Of a stretch of DNA of 54,871 nucleotides, positions 24,853-33,896 are shown in pieces; the stretch's first letter is position 1; the number at the start of each line of letters is the position of its first letter. Where the stretch lies: the NCBI GenBank assembly GCA_944387505.1, contig CALXFG010000006.1:1-54871 (forward strand). The letters run 5' to 3'. The notes under the pieces are model-generated. The model was given only the letters and a program-made list of their open reading frames with translations, was not told where the DNA came from and searched no databases. Source of the stretch: an uncultured Clostridia bacterium (GTDB lineage Bacteria > Bacillota > Clostridia > TANB77 > CAG-508). The translations under genes and the position numbers were made by a program.

Positions 24853-25878
24853 TTATTTTTTTCTTATTGTTGAAAGAATATATCTTAATTTATTAAATCC
24901 TATCAATACATATTTCTTCTTTTTTCTTATTAAAAAGATTGATATTTTTATTTGGGATTTTATCTCTGCAAGATTAACATCACTATTTATGATTTTATTA
25001 GCATTTATATTATTCAGCATATTGTCCAATTCTTCCATATTCACTTTATGTTGTCTACAAGCTTTATAAAATACACTTTCTAATCCTAAAATTGTTGAAA
25101 TTGTAATCTTATCTTCTCTCTTAGAAGTATATTTCTTTTGTTCTTTTAATGTCTCTATTAATAAATTATTTACTTTTGCATAATCTTCAAAATTTTTATA
25201 ATAATATTTGTTTGAACGACAAACACTGTCATCATTCTCATAATGATTGTATAAATTTTCATTAAGGAAGAAAAATCTTTTTACATTATTCAATAGTTCT
25301 ATATAAAATAACAAATCCTCTTTCATTCCTATTTGTGTATTAAATCTTACATTTTGTATTATAGACTTTTTTATGACTAATGTCCATACATATCCATTAA
25401 AATTGCCCTCTAATAAGCTGTCAATAAATGTTTCCATATCACTGTCAGATAAAATTTTATTAGCATATTTATCATAGTTTTCTTGATTTTTTATGATACC
25501 TTTTTTATGTTTTACTATATGATAATTATATTTTAAAACATCTATTTGTTTCTCATCAATTATATTTAGAATTCTTTCCACCATATTCTTCTCTACAGTA
25601 TCATCTGCATCCACAAACATTATGTAATCACCTGTAGCTTTTTCAATTCCTATATTTCTCGTATCAGAAACACCTGTATTCTCTTTGTTTATAAGCTTTA
25701 TTCTACTATCTTTTCCTTTATATTGTTCAAGTATTTCCTTACTATTATCTGTAGAGCCATCATTTACTAAGATAATTTCTAAATTTTCGTATTTCTGATT
25801 AATAACACTTTCTAAACATCTTTCTATAGTTTTTTCAGCATTATATACTGGTATGATAATTGATATTTTTACACCCAC
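24853..25878 (-). CDS. Family 2 glycosyltransferase
   Basis: A 341-residue GT-A glycosyltransferase with ISIIIPVYNAEKTIERCL, LVNDGSTDNS and MFVDADDTVE (the DxD site). A helical C-terminal half follows without obvious membrane spans. The start is GTG at 25878, overlapping the TAG of wzy by one base (TAGTG), so translation is probably coupled. AAAGGA is about 10 nt upstream. It adds one sugar of the repeat unit; donor and linkage are unknown. Confidence 0.88.
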   Translation of the reverse strand: MGVKISIIIPVYNAEKTIERCLESVINQKYENLEIILVNDGSTDNSKEILEQYKGKDSRIKLINKENTGVSDTRNIGIEKATGDYIMFVDADDTVEKNMVERILNIIDEKQIDVLKYNYHIVKHKKGIIKNQENYDKYANKILSDSDMETFIDSLLEGNFNGYVWTLVIKKSIIQNVRFNTQIGMKEDLLFYIELLNNVKRFFFLNENLYNHYENDDSVCRSNKYYYKNFEDYAKVNNLLIETLKEQKKYTSKREDKITISTILGLESVFYKACRQHKVNMEELDNMLNNINANKIINSDVNLAEIKSQIKISIFLIRKKKKYVLIGFNKLRYILSTIRKK

Positions 25879-27074
25879 TAGATTTCATTCCTTTCATTAT
25901 GTTTGTAAAATAACTTCCATTTTGTACTTTCTTTAGCATGTTTTGGTTTTCTTCTTTTACTGTTAAATATCAAATCAGAAATAAATAATAAAGATATATT
26001 GGTAAATGGATAAAATAATATATCTTCAGTAATTGAGTATATTATCATTATTAAAATGATAACTATTCTATCATATTTTTTTTGTTGGCAATATTTTTTT
26101 ATCAAGATAAATTGAGTTATATAGAATAACAAGTTAATTAAAATTCCATATCTTAACAGTGAATTTATGATTCCTTGATCCACAGGGATAAGTATGCTGT
26201 ATCCTTTATATGTATCATACATTTTTGAAATTGGTTGGCCTAACAGATTTATCCCATATCTTTCAATTATCATACCTGATAATTTTATTCTTCCTGTTAA
26301 CATATCATTCATCACTTCATATACTTGTGAATTTTTTGGAATACACTGTAACCCCATTACAAAAATTATTATCATTATATATATTCCAATTACAAATTTG
26401 TAATTCTTGATAAACTTAAATTTATTAGCATATTTATATAACATAAATAATAAGATAATTACAATTCCCACAATTAGACCTGTTCTAGATTTTGTTAAAT
26501 AATATGTAAAAAATATCACAAGAAATAATACTATATTGCATGTAACTTTATTTTTTATTTTGTCATAATATGTATATATGAATAATATTATCATTATATC
26601 AATAAATAAGTTTAAATTATTGGGGTGTGAAAAACCCAAACAATATCTCTTCTCTATTCCTCCTCTACCAAAATCAAATTCTAAAAATACGTTTCCTGAA
26701 TGAAAAATAGTTGAAGCTATTAAATTACAAATTATTATCAAGATTCCACTGCTAAAAAAAGCTTTAAATATGTCATTTATGCTTTTATTTTTCATTGCTG
26801 AGAGTATTAGCGTATTTTTTAACACAGTCATTGATTTCGAAAAAAAGTATGAAATAATTCCTAATATATTTAATCCTAATACTATTATTATTTCTTTTCG
26901 AGACATATTTTTTATATCAATTGAAAATAAAATTAGCAAAAATGCTGGTATATAAAATATATTCTCATTTATTTTTATAGAAGCTTTTGTCCAGAATTGT
27001 ATCATTAACAACATTAATCCTATAATAAACAAATTAGTTCTCTTTTTCATTATCTTTTCTATGATTGCAGTCAC
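25878..27074 (-). CDS. Wzy-type O-antigen/capsule polymerase
   Basis: A 398-residue hydrophobic protein with about 10-12 membrane helices and a larger extracytoplasmic stretch. GFSHPNNLN and YYLTKSRTGLI are the type of conserved segments seen in Wzy_C / O-antigen ligase-like polymerases. It would polymerise flipped repeat units outside the membrane. The start is GTG (27074), overlapping the upstream GT2 stop by 4 nt (GTGA), with GGGAGG 3 nt upstream. Like most polymerases it is very AT-rich. Confidence 0.8.
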   Translation of the reverse strand: MTAIIEKIMKKRTNLFIIGLMLLMIQFWTKASIKINENIFYIPAFLLILFSIDIKNMSRKEIIIVLGLNILGIISYFFSKSMTVLKNTLILSAMKNKSINDIFKAFFSSGILIIICNLIASTIFHSGNVFLEFDFGRGGIEKRYCLGFSHPNNLNLFIDIMIILFIYTYYDKIKNKVTCNIVLFLVIFFTYYLTKSRTGLIVGIVIILLFMLYKYANKFKFIKNYKFVIGIYIMIIIFVMGLQCIPKNSQVYEVMNDMLTGRIKLSGMIIERYGINLLGQPISKMYDTYKGYSILIPVDQGIINSLLRYGILINLLFYITQFILIKKYCQQKKYDRIVIILIMIIYSITEDILFYPFTNISLLFISDLIFNSKRRKPKHAKESTKWKLFYKHNERNEI

Positions 27075-27880
27075 ATCCTCCCTTTATTAATCTTATTTTT
27101 TAAATGTAAATATATATGAAAAAGATAAGTATAAAGAACTATTTGTGTTACTTTAAAACTATTATTTATCTTCTTCATTTTGCAAGATACTTTTCTTACT
27201 CTCTTAAATCTTTTTTTCAATTTTTCTTCTAGTCCTAAATTTAATCCTGTATTTTTCATTATATAATTATATAATGGCTTATCAATAATAAAAATATTAT
27301 TCTTAGCGTAATATATATAGTCAAGATTGAACAATAAATCTTCCCCTCTACTTTCACTTTCATCAAAAGTAATTTGATTCTTTTTGATAATTTCAGTTCT
27401 ATACATTTTATTACATGGACTATTTAACATTTCTTTATTTTTGAATAGTTGTACTATATTTTTATCGTCCATTTTTTGACTTGGCATACTTATGATTCTT
27501 TTTTCTTTTTTGGAATCATATACAAAATAATATGCACATATCACCAAATCATAGTTTTGAATATTTTTTAACATAACCTCAATATAATTATCTTCCACAA
27601 AATCATCACTATCTAAAAAACATATATATTTTCCTCTTGCTCTTTCTAAACCAAGATTTCTTGTTTTGGAAGGTCCACTATTCTTCTCCTGTTTATAATA
27701 ATGTATATTTTCATATTCTTTTTCATAAGCTTTACATATTTCACCCGAAGAATCTGTTGAAGCATCATCTACTAATATAATTTCATCATTACTGGTTATC
27801 TGTTTAATTATACTTTGTATACATCTTTCTAGATAATTTTCAACATTATAAACTGGAATGATTATACTTATTCTATACAC
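27071..27880 (-). CDS. Family 2 glycosyltransferase
   Basis: A 269-residue GT-A enzyme: ISIIIPVYNVENYLERC, LVDDASTDSSG and CFLDSDDFVE (DxD) are clear. The C-terminal third is basic and helical. The start is GTG at 27880, 8 nt inside the end of the upstream FrhB-like gene, with AAGGAGTG about 12 nt upstream. Part of the capsule repeat-unit assembly; donor sugar unknown. Confidence 0.87.
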   Translation of the reverse strand: MYRISIIIPVYNVENYLERCIQSIIKQITSNDEIILVDDASTDSSGEICKAYEKEYENIHYYKQEKNSGPSKTRNLGLERARGKYICFLDSDDFVEDNYIEVMLKNIQNYDLVICAYYFVYDSKKEKRIISMPSQKMDDKNIVQLFKNKEMLNSPCNKMYRTEIIKKNQITFDESESRGEDLLFNLDYIYYAKNNIFIIDKPLYNYIMKNTGLNLGLEEKLKKRFKRVRKVSCKMKKINNSFKVTQIVLYTYLFHIYLHLKNKINKGRM

Positions 27881-29063
27881 CGTTTTTAAGCACTCCTTTT
27901 ATATATTTTTTTATTTTATCTGGTATCTTATTTTTTATTATATCTTTTAACTCTTTTTTGTATTTTAAATTTTCTTTAATATATTTTCTAAAATTCTTAT
28001 TTTCTATATTTTTATATACATCTGCTCTATCTGTTGGCCTTATTGTTGGATTTCTTAAATTTGTATTATACTTTTTTACATTGTCTAATGTTGTATTCAT
28101 ATAGCTAATTTTACAATTGATTTTTTCAAAAATCAATTCACCCCTTTTAGTATTAATTATAACTGCTGAGACTCCATTTTTATCGTAAAAATCAGGATAT
28201 TCCTTCTCTATTCCCCAATAATCTGCAACTGTAATATCTCCTACCCTTTCTTCTTTAGAATATTTACATTGATAGCAACACTCTCTACATATTTTTCCTT
28301 CTAAAAAAGACTTTATATATGGACTATAACCAGATGGAATATATTTATTTTTATTATCTTCCCAAACTATACTAAAGCCATAATCTTCCCAATTATGTGA
28401 ATCTTTGTCTCTAAATTTTATCTTTTTTATTTTTTTTCTTGATTTTCGTTCTAATTCTTCTAATTGTTTTTTCCATAATTTAGGGCTTGGCACACCATGA
28501 CATACTAAATCCACTGTTATTAAATTATCATAATCTTTATCTAAAAAAGCTTTTAATCCTGCTATTTGGCAAGGAGTACCTGAATATAATACCAATTTAT
28601 CATTATTCAAATCATTTCTTGCTTCAGAAAAAGTATTTTGTGTATTACTTTGAATATATTTTGAACCTCTTAATTTGTATAGTTCTTCTTTACTTTTAAT
28701 AGCTATATGTTCTGCTACTAGATTAGAATTAAAAGCACATCCATAAACTATACCTTTATTTTCTAAAACATAATTCGCTAATATAGAAAAAATCCCTCCT
28801 GAAGAACTTTCTTTTTGCTCTTTTACATTTTTATTTTTAGCTGCATACACTTTTATTTCATCTAGTCTATTATTTTTCACATCATTTAATTGCGGACATC
28901 TTTTAAAACAAAGTCCACAATTTATGCATTTATCTTCATTTACTCTAGGTTCTATAAATCCTTCTTTATTTTCTATCATTTCAATTGCTTTTACCGGACA
29001 TATTTGTTCACACATTCTACAACCTGTACAATTGTTTTTATCTAACTTATTTATATTTTCCAT
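27873..29063 (-). CDS. FrhB-like 4Fe-4S oxidoreductase (capsule locus copy 1)
   Basis: A 396-residue protein with CTGCRMCEQICP and CINCGLCFKRCP [4Fe-4S] motifs. An F420 hydrogenase beta-subunit-like domain follows: SSSGGIFSILANYV, SGTPCQIAGLK, VCHGVPSPKLW and TVADYWGIEKEYPDF. It is paralogous to 21116-22267 but diverged. It directly follows a pyruvyl transferase gene (27-nt gap), which supports a joint role in modifying the polymer, for example a redox step on a nucleotide sugar or acceptor; this is not established. AGAGGAAAA lies upstream of the ATG. Confidence 0.85.
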   Translation of the reverse strand: MENINKLDKNNCTGCRMCEQICPVKAIEMIENKEGFIEPRVNEDKCINCGLCFKRCPQLNDVKNNRLDEIKVYAAKNKNVKEQKESSSGGIFSILANYVLENKGIVYGCAFNSNLVAEHIAIKSKEELYKLRGSKYIQSNTQNTFSEARNDLNNDKLVLYSGTPCQIAGLKAFLDKDYDNLITVDLVCHGVPSPKLWKKQLEELERKSRKKIKKIKFRDKDSHNWEDYGFSIVWEDNKNKYIPSGYSPYIKSFLEGKICRECCYQCKYSKEERVGDITVADYWGIEKEYPDFYDKNGVSAVIINTKRGELIFEKINCKISYMNTTLDNVKKYNTNLRNPTIRPTDRADVYKNIENKNFRKYIKENLKYKKELKDIIKNKIPDKIKKYIKGVLKNGV

Positions 29064-29090
29064 ATAAAGTTTTCCTCTTTTTAGTTATTA

Positions 29091-30203
29091 TTAGTTTTCT
29101 ATTGCATCTTTTAATAATTCTATCGACCTCTGTTTTTCTTCTTCTAGTTTTTTGTTTACACTTTCGTAATCTATATTTTTATCAATAGAATTAAAATCAT
29201 TATAATCTTCTAAAATTCTATTATCTATTTTTAATAAATCTAATATACTTTCTATTCTTGTGCCTGTCTTATTTAAAGGTAATATATCTATAAATTTTTT
29301 ATTAAATATTATAGAAAATACTGTTGCATGAAAAGAATCTGTTAATATATAATCTGCGTTTTTAAAATACCATAAAAGTTCATATTGTGTTGGTAAGTAT
29401 ATTAATTTTCCACTTCTTGTAATATGATAAAAAGAAGGACTAAGTCTTAATAACTTCATATTTTTACTTTTAGCAAATCTTTTAGCATAATTATTAAATT
29501 CTTTGTTAGCATGCAATTGATATATTAGAATGTATTTTTCTTTTTTCTTTAGATTTGTCTTGTTGGCAAGTTCTTCCCATTCGTTTTGTGATAATAATAA
29601 GGTTGGATCTAAGACTTGTTCTACATTTTTTATATTATGCTTTTCTAAAATTTCTTTAGCCGATTTTTCTCTTACCAATATTTTACTATATTTTTTCAAC
29701 AAGTTATTTAAATTTTTATCTAAATTTTCATTTAGCTCAGTTTTCCCAAAACTTGATGAATATGCTATGCATTTTTTATTTTTCACAAACTCTAAAAAAT
29801 ATGCTTCATCATATTCATCTTGTCCTATTCTTCCCCATATTTGATCACTACCTGAGCAATATACATCTTCTTCTGGCATATTTTCTTTTAATTGTTCTAA
29901 ATCTTTGTAAGTATTTTCTGTTACTTTTAAGAAATCTTTTCTATACAATTCAAATTTTTTATACATTTTTGAATAGTTAGGCATTTGTATTGCATTATAA
30001 ATCATTCTAGTTATAAGATTTCTATCCCACTTCTTACCTTTAACTAATGTTTTTGATAAATTTTCTGCTCTTTCATCATTTCGTATATAATCTATAATCT
30101 CTGCATCATATCCCATTCTTTCTAACGCAACTTGCGTTGCATATGATTGTAATAAGGAACCATAATTTGGTACTGCATGTCTTGTAATAACTCCTACTTT
30201 CAT
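29091..30203 (-). CDS. Polysaccharide pyruvyl transferase family (copy 1)
   Basis: A 370-residue PS_pyruv_trans protein: VGVITRHAVPNYGSLLQSYA at the start, YCSGSDQIWGR in the middle and DSFHATVFSIIFNKKF near the end. Same organisation as the copy at 23700-24830. AGGAGG is 5-6 nt upstream of the ATG; the upstream GT4 gene ends 13 nt before. Two copies suggest two pyruvylated positions or a divided role. Confidence 0.86.
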   Translation of the reverse strand: MKVGVITRHAVPNYGSLLQSYATQVALERMGYDAEIIDYIRNDERAENLSKTLVKGKKWDRNLITRMIYNAIQMPNYSKMYKKFELYRKDFLKVTENTYKDLEQLKENMPEEDVYCSGSDQIWGRIGQDEYDEAYFLEFVKNKKCIAYSSSFGKTELNENLDKNLNNLLKKYSKILVREKSAKEILEKHNIKNVEQVLDPTLLLSQNEWEELANKTNLKKKEKYILIYQLHANKEFNNYAKRFAKSKNMKLLRLSPSFYHITRSGKLIYLPTQYELLWYFKNADYILTDSFHATVFSIIFNKKFIDILPLNKTGTRIESILDLLKIDNRILEDYNDFNSIDKNIDYESVNKKLEEEKQRSIELLKDAIEN

Positions 30204-30216
30204 TTTTTCCTCCTAG

Positions 30217-31335
30217 CTATTGGATATAAAGTTTTTCCGTTTCTTGTACGACTAAATCCCAATTGTATTTTTCTAATGCATAATTACTAATTTCTTCTTT
30301 TTTTCTTTTTTCATTACATAACATATTATATAAAACATTCTTCAAATCTTCAACATTACTTTTTTTAAATATATTTGCATATTCTCCTGTTACTTGGACA
30401 TTTTCTTCTATGTCACTTACTAGGCAATTACATCCATAACTCATTGCTTCTAATAAAGAAAGTGGCATTCCTTCTATATCACTTGGTAAACAATACAAAT
30501 AACAATTACTATACAATTCTTCTAACTCTTGTCCTTGAACAAATCCTGTCATGACTATTCTTTTATCTTCACTTGCCATTTTTTTAATTTTCTCTAAATA
30601 ATCATTTGTATGACTTGCTCCACCTGCAATTACTAGTTTTTTATCAGTATCTATTTGTTTAAAAGCTTCTATTAAATAATGCAAACCTTTTTCTGGTACT
30701 ATCCTTGCTAAAAATAAAATATAATTATCTTTTTCTAATTCATATTTTTCTTTTATAATATTCGCTTCTCTTAGTGTTGGTTTATTTACACCATTGGGAA
30801 TAAACACAGTATCTCTATTATAAGTATCTTTAAAATATTGTTGTACTCCTTTTGATAGTACAATTATTTTATCTGCATATTTTACAGCAAGTTTTTCTCC
30901 AAATTTAATATACTTTGTTGCAAATCCTCCCCATTTGGAACGTTGCCAATCTAAACCATGTATTGTTACGACTATTTTCTTTTTAAATAAATGAGGAATC
31001 CATAACATCGCACATGAACCTTCTGCATGATAATGAAGAACATCATATTTACCAAATAATGCCTTTACACTAGAAAAAAAGGAATATAGTAGAGCATCTA
31101 TTCCTTTCTTATTAATTGTAGGAATTGTAATAATTCTTACTCCTTTATAATTCTTTAATTTCTTTTTACCTTTATCTACGTTTTTGTCTTGTACGTTTTT
31201 CCCTCTTCTATTATAAACATCTACTTGATGTCCTTTTTTTATTAATCTAGTTGCTAATTCTTCTACTACAATTTCAACTCCACCTTCTCTTGATGGAATA
31301 CGTTTATGTCCTATCATTGCTATTTTCATTTTCAT
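30217..31335 (-). CDS. Family 4 glycosyltransferase (DUF1972-type start)
   Basis: A 372-residue GT-B enzyme. The start IAMIGHKRIPSREGGVEIVV is the DUF1972-like N-terminal Rossmann half seen in rhamnosyl- and other capsule GTs. IPNGV, ARIVPEKGL and the GMPLSLLEAMSYG donor-site motif with its Glu make up the GT4 C-terminal half. The frame overlaps the preceding gene by 32 nt. A second ATG at 31329 has better spacing from AAAGGA (8 nt against 2) and may be the true start. Donor unknown. Confidence 0.87.
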   Translation of the reverse strand: MKMKIAMIGHKRIPSREGGVEIVVEELATRLIKKGHQVDVYNRRGKNVQDKNVDKGKKKLKNYKGVRIITIPTINKKGIDALLYSFFSSVKALFGKYDVLHYHAEGSCAMLWIPHLFKKKIVVTIHGLDWQRSKWGGFATKYIKFGEKLAVKYADKIIVLSKGVQQYFKDTYNRDTVFIPNGVNKPTLREANIIKEKYELEKDNYILFLARIVPEKGLHYLIEAFKQIDTDKKLVIAGGASHTNDYLEKIKKMASEDKRIVMTGFVQGQELEELYSNCYLYCLPSDIEGMPLSLLEAMSYGCNCLVSDIEENVQVTGEYANIFKKSNVEDLKNVLYNMLCNEKRKKEEISNYALEKYNWDLVVQETEKLYIQ

Positions 31336-32530
31336 AATCCTTTATCACATCATTATAAATTTCAAGTATTTTCTTTACATACTCTTGTAAAGAAATCATA
31401 TTTTTTCTTTTTTTTATGCAATTCATACTCATTTTGCTTAATAATTCATTATTAAAATATAATTCTTTTATTGTCTTTTGCAAATTGTGTTCATTTATAT
31501 TATCAACTAAAATCCCTGTTATATTATTTTCTACTAATTCTTTCATTCCTCCATAATTTGCAGTTATTACAGGTGTCCCTAAGCTTTCAGATTCCAAAAT
31601 AGAAAGTGGACAATTTTCATACCATATTGATGGATATACAGAAAATTTTGCTTTACTTATTAAATCTTCTAATTCCTTTCCAGTCTTAAATCCAACATAT
31701 TCGATATTTTCTATACCTTGAAGTTTTTTTTCTAAAGGCCCTATTCCTGCTACTTTAAATTTTATTTCTGGAAGCTTTTTACATACTTCTATAAATATAT
31801 TCAATCCTTTTTCTTCTGATAATCTTCCAAAAAATAATACATAATTTTCTTTTATCGTGTTTGCCAACTCACGTAATTCTATAAAATTATGTATTACTAA
31901 TGTTTTTCCTTTATAATTCATATTTTCTAATAACTTCTGTTCCATAAAATAACTTGGACAAATAAATTTACTAACTTTATTATAAGTCATCAAAATTTTT
32001 GTATATAAAATTGCTTCTAAACTTCCTAAAATACTTTTCACTTTACTATTATGTATGCAATTATACTTTGTACAATTCCACTTTGACCCCCTTATACATT
32101 TTTCACAAATTCCTTTTTCATTATATAACAAATGATTGGGGCATATCATCTGATAATCGTGTACAGTTTGTATAACTGGTACTTTCATTTTATAAGCCTG
32201 TTCAATTATTGAAGGTGTTAATTGAAAATTGATGTTATTTAAGTGAATTATATCTGGTTTAAAATCCTCAATTATCTTTTTAATTTTTCTCTTAGCTTCA
32301 AAAGAATAAATTATTTTGAAAGGATATTTTAATCTTTTCATTGATTTTGAATGAAAATCCATTTCTGATGTATATAAATTCAGATTATTTTTTTTTATAT
32401 TTTTATCACTATCCATCCCAAAATATTGTACCTCATGTCCATTTTTTTCTAGTTCTTCTCCTATTTTCAATGCATAGCTTTCAGCTCCGCCTTTATAATA
32501 CAAGAACTTATTTACCATTAATATTTTCAA
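31304..32530 (-). CDS. Family 4 glycosyltransferase with Cys-rich insert
   Basis: A 408-residue GT-B enzyme: ILMVNKFLYYKGGAE at the N-terminus, FGRLSEEKGLNIF, and NCPLSILESESLGTPVI with the catalytic Glu. Around residues 133-160 it carries a four-Cys cluster (CEKCIRG...CTKYNC) that could bind zinc, as in a subset of GT4 proteins of capsule loci. The TTG at 32530 is chosen because AAGGAG lies 9 nt upstream; Met5 is an alternative. It lies 1 nt after the priming transferase stop. Confidence 0.86.
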   Translation of the reverse strand: MKILMVNKFLYYKGGAESYALKIGEELEKNGHEVQYFGMDSDKNIKKNNLNLYTSEMDFHSKSMKRLKYPFKIIYSFEAKRKIKKIIEDFKPDIIHLNNINFQLTPSIIEQAYKMKVPVIQTVHDYQMICPNHLLYNEKGICEKCIRGSKWNCTKYNCIHNSKVKSILGSLEAILYTKILMTYNKVSKFICPSYFMEQKLLENMNYKGKTLVIHNFIELRELANTIKENYVLFFGRLSEEKGLNIFIEVCKKLPEIKFKVAGIGPLEKKLQGIENIEYVGFKTGKELEDLISKAKFSVYPSIWYENCPLSILESESLGTPVITANYGGMKELVENNITGILVDNINEHNLQKTIKELYFNNELLSKMSMNCIKKRKNMISLQEYVKKILEIYNDVIKDYENENSNDRT

Positions 32531-32531
32531 T

Positions 32532-33242
32532 CTAAATAGCTCCTTCTTTTTTTACTACATTTCTTACTGTTTTATATATTAACTTAATATCTTGTTTTAA
32601 TGAATGGTTGTAGTAGTACTCCATATCCATTGATAATCTATCTGTAAAAGTTGTATTACTTCTTCCTCTTGTTTGCCACAAACCTGTAATTCCTGGTTTA
32701 CAAGATGTTATGTATTTAAAAAATCCATTAATTTCTTCTCTTTCTCTAGGTAAATATGGGCGTGGTCCTACTAAACTCATATCTCCTTTTAATACATTAA
32801 TAAATTGTGGAAACTCATCTAAGCTTGTTTTTCTTAAAAAATTTCCTATTTTTGTTATTCGTGGATCTTTTTTTAACTTTTTATATTCTTTATATTCTTT
32901 CCTTGCTTCTTCATTTTCTTCCAGATATCTTTTTAATATTTCATCTGCCCCAACTACCATTGAACGATATTTATACATCTTAAATAGTTTTCCGTCTTTT
33001 CCTATTCTAGTTTGTGTAAAGAAAATAGGACCATTATCTTTTGCCACTTTATTTACTATCCAGATAATAGCTGTTAATGGAATTAATAAAAGCGTACCAC
33101 AAATACCACCTAAGATATCAATTCCTCTCTTAAGCCCCATTTCTATTTTCTTTATACCATTTCTTTTTTGTGTTCTTCCTACTACTGCTAAATCTTCTAT
33201 ATTATTATTTTCATATAATAATATATCATCTTTTACATCCAT
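32532..33242 (-). CDS. Undecaprenyl-phosphate sugar phosphotransferase (priming enzyme)
   Basis: A 236-residue bacterial sugar transferase that transfers a sugar-1-phosphate to undecaprenyl phosphate, starting repeat-unit synthesis. One membrane segment (GIDILGGICGTLLLIPLTAI) is followed by the catalytic core: FKMYKYRSM, RKTSLDEFPQFINVLKGDMSLVGPRP in outline, and GITGLWQTRGRS. It lacks the multi-helix N-terminal half of WbaP/WcaJ, so it is the short, CpsE/WecP-core form. It has its own promoter at 33289-33317. GGGGGAT lies just upstream of the ATG. Confidence 0.93.
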   Translation of the reverse strand: MDVKDDILLYENNNIEDLAVVGRTQKRNGIKKIEMGLKRGIDILGGICGTLLLIPLTAIIWIVNKVAKDNGPIFFTQTRIGKDGKLFKMYKYRSMVVGADEILKRYLEENEEARKEYKEYKKLKKDPRITKIGNFLRKTSLDEFPQFINVLKGDMSLVGPRPYLPREREEINGFFKYITSCKPGITGLWQTRGRSNTTFTDRLSMDMEYYYNHSLKQDIKLIYKTVRNVVKKEGAI

Positions 33243-33288
33243 TTTTATCCCCCATAATTACAACTTATTCTTCCGTTTTTACAGAATT

Positions 33289-33317
33289 ATTATATTACAG
33301 TATGTATTTTTTTTCAA
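33289..33317 (-). promoter_or_regulatory. Internal promoter of the capsule operon
   Basis: Minus strand TTGAAA (33317-33312), 17-bp spacer, TATAAT (33294-33289). It lies in the 92-nt gap before the priming transferase, so the eleven downstream genes can be transcribed without LCP and the VanZ-like gene. Confidence 0.75.
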
Positions 33318-33334
33318 CATATTTTTTATGACAT

Positions 33335-33829
33335 TTATTGGCACTTTTTGTAATATTTTTGTAATATTTGTTCATATATCTTTATACCTAATAAAATTAA
33401 TAATATTCCTAATATGACACCCAATGTATCAATACATACATCTGTTATTTTAGGCGATCTTCCAGGTATAAATGATTGATGTATTTCATCTGATGCTGCA
33501 TATATCATTCCTAATAAAATAGAAAGTATCATTCTCCAATTTTCTTTTATCTTATATGTACTTAATAGCCCCATTAATAGCAGTCCCACTACTGTATAAA
33601 TTGAAAAATGTGCTACTTTTCTTATTATCTTTTCTGTTTTACCAGCTATTTGTTCTTTTTCTTCTTGCTCCAAGGCATTATATTTATTAGAAAATTGTAA
33701 TATTTTATTTGTTATATTTCTACTAAGCCCTCCTGAAGTTTCTCCATCTTGACTGGAAAATCCAAATATTACAAAAAATGTACATAACAATAATATTATT
33801 AATATAATCCTTAATATATTTATTTTCAT
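33335..33829 (-). CDS. VanZ-like membrane protein
   Basis: A 164-residue protein with four membrane helices and the VanZ pattern: FSSQ in the first loop, RKVAHFSIYTVVG, and SDEIHQSFIPGRSPKITDVCIDTLGV. VanZ-like proteins are linked to teicoplanin tolerance and to lipid/wall enzymes, but their reaction is unknown. Here it sits between the LCP gene (67-nt gap) and the priming transferase, which suggests an envelope role rather than antibiotic resistance as such. Only a weak AAAGAG lies before the ATG. Confidence 0.85.
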   Translation of the reverse strand: MKINILRIILIILLLCTFFVIFGFSSQDGETSGGLSRNITNKILQFSNKYNALEQEEKEQIAGKTEKIIRKVAHFSIYTVVGLLLMGLLSTYKIKENWRMILSILLGMIYAASDEIHQSFIPGRSPKITDVCIDTLGVILGILLILLGIKIYEQILQKYYKKCQ

Positions 33830-33896
33830 TTTTTCTCTTTCTTACTGATTTATTTAATCTTTGGCAAACTTTATTTTTTTAATCATCCTAAAACAA

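Noticed and set aside
21116..29063. Evidence of coenzyme F420 metabolism from the FrhB-like proteins
   Set aside because: The family is broad and capsule-locus members are widespread in organisms without F420. No F420 biosynthesis gene is present.
33335..33829. Glycopeptide resistance from the VanZ-like gene
   Set aside because: No vanHAX or regulatory genes are nearby, and VanZ-like proteins are common in capsule and envelope contexts.
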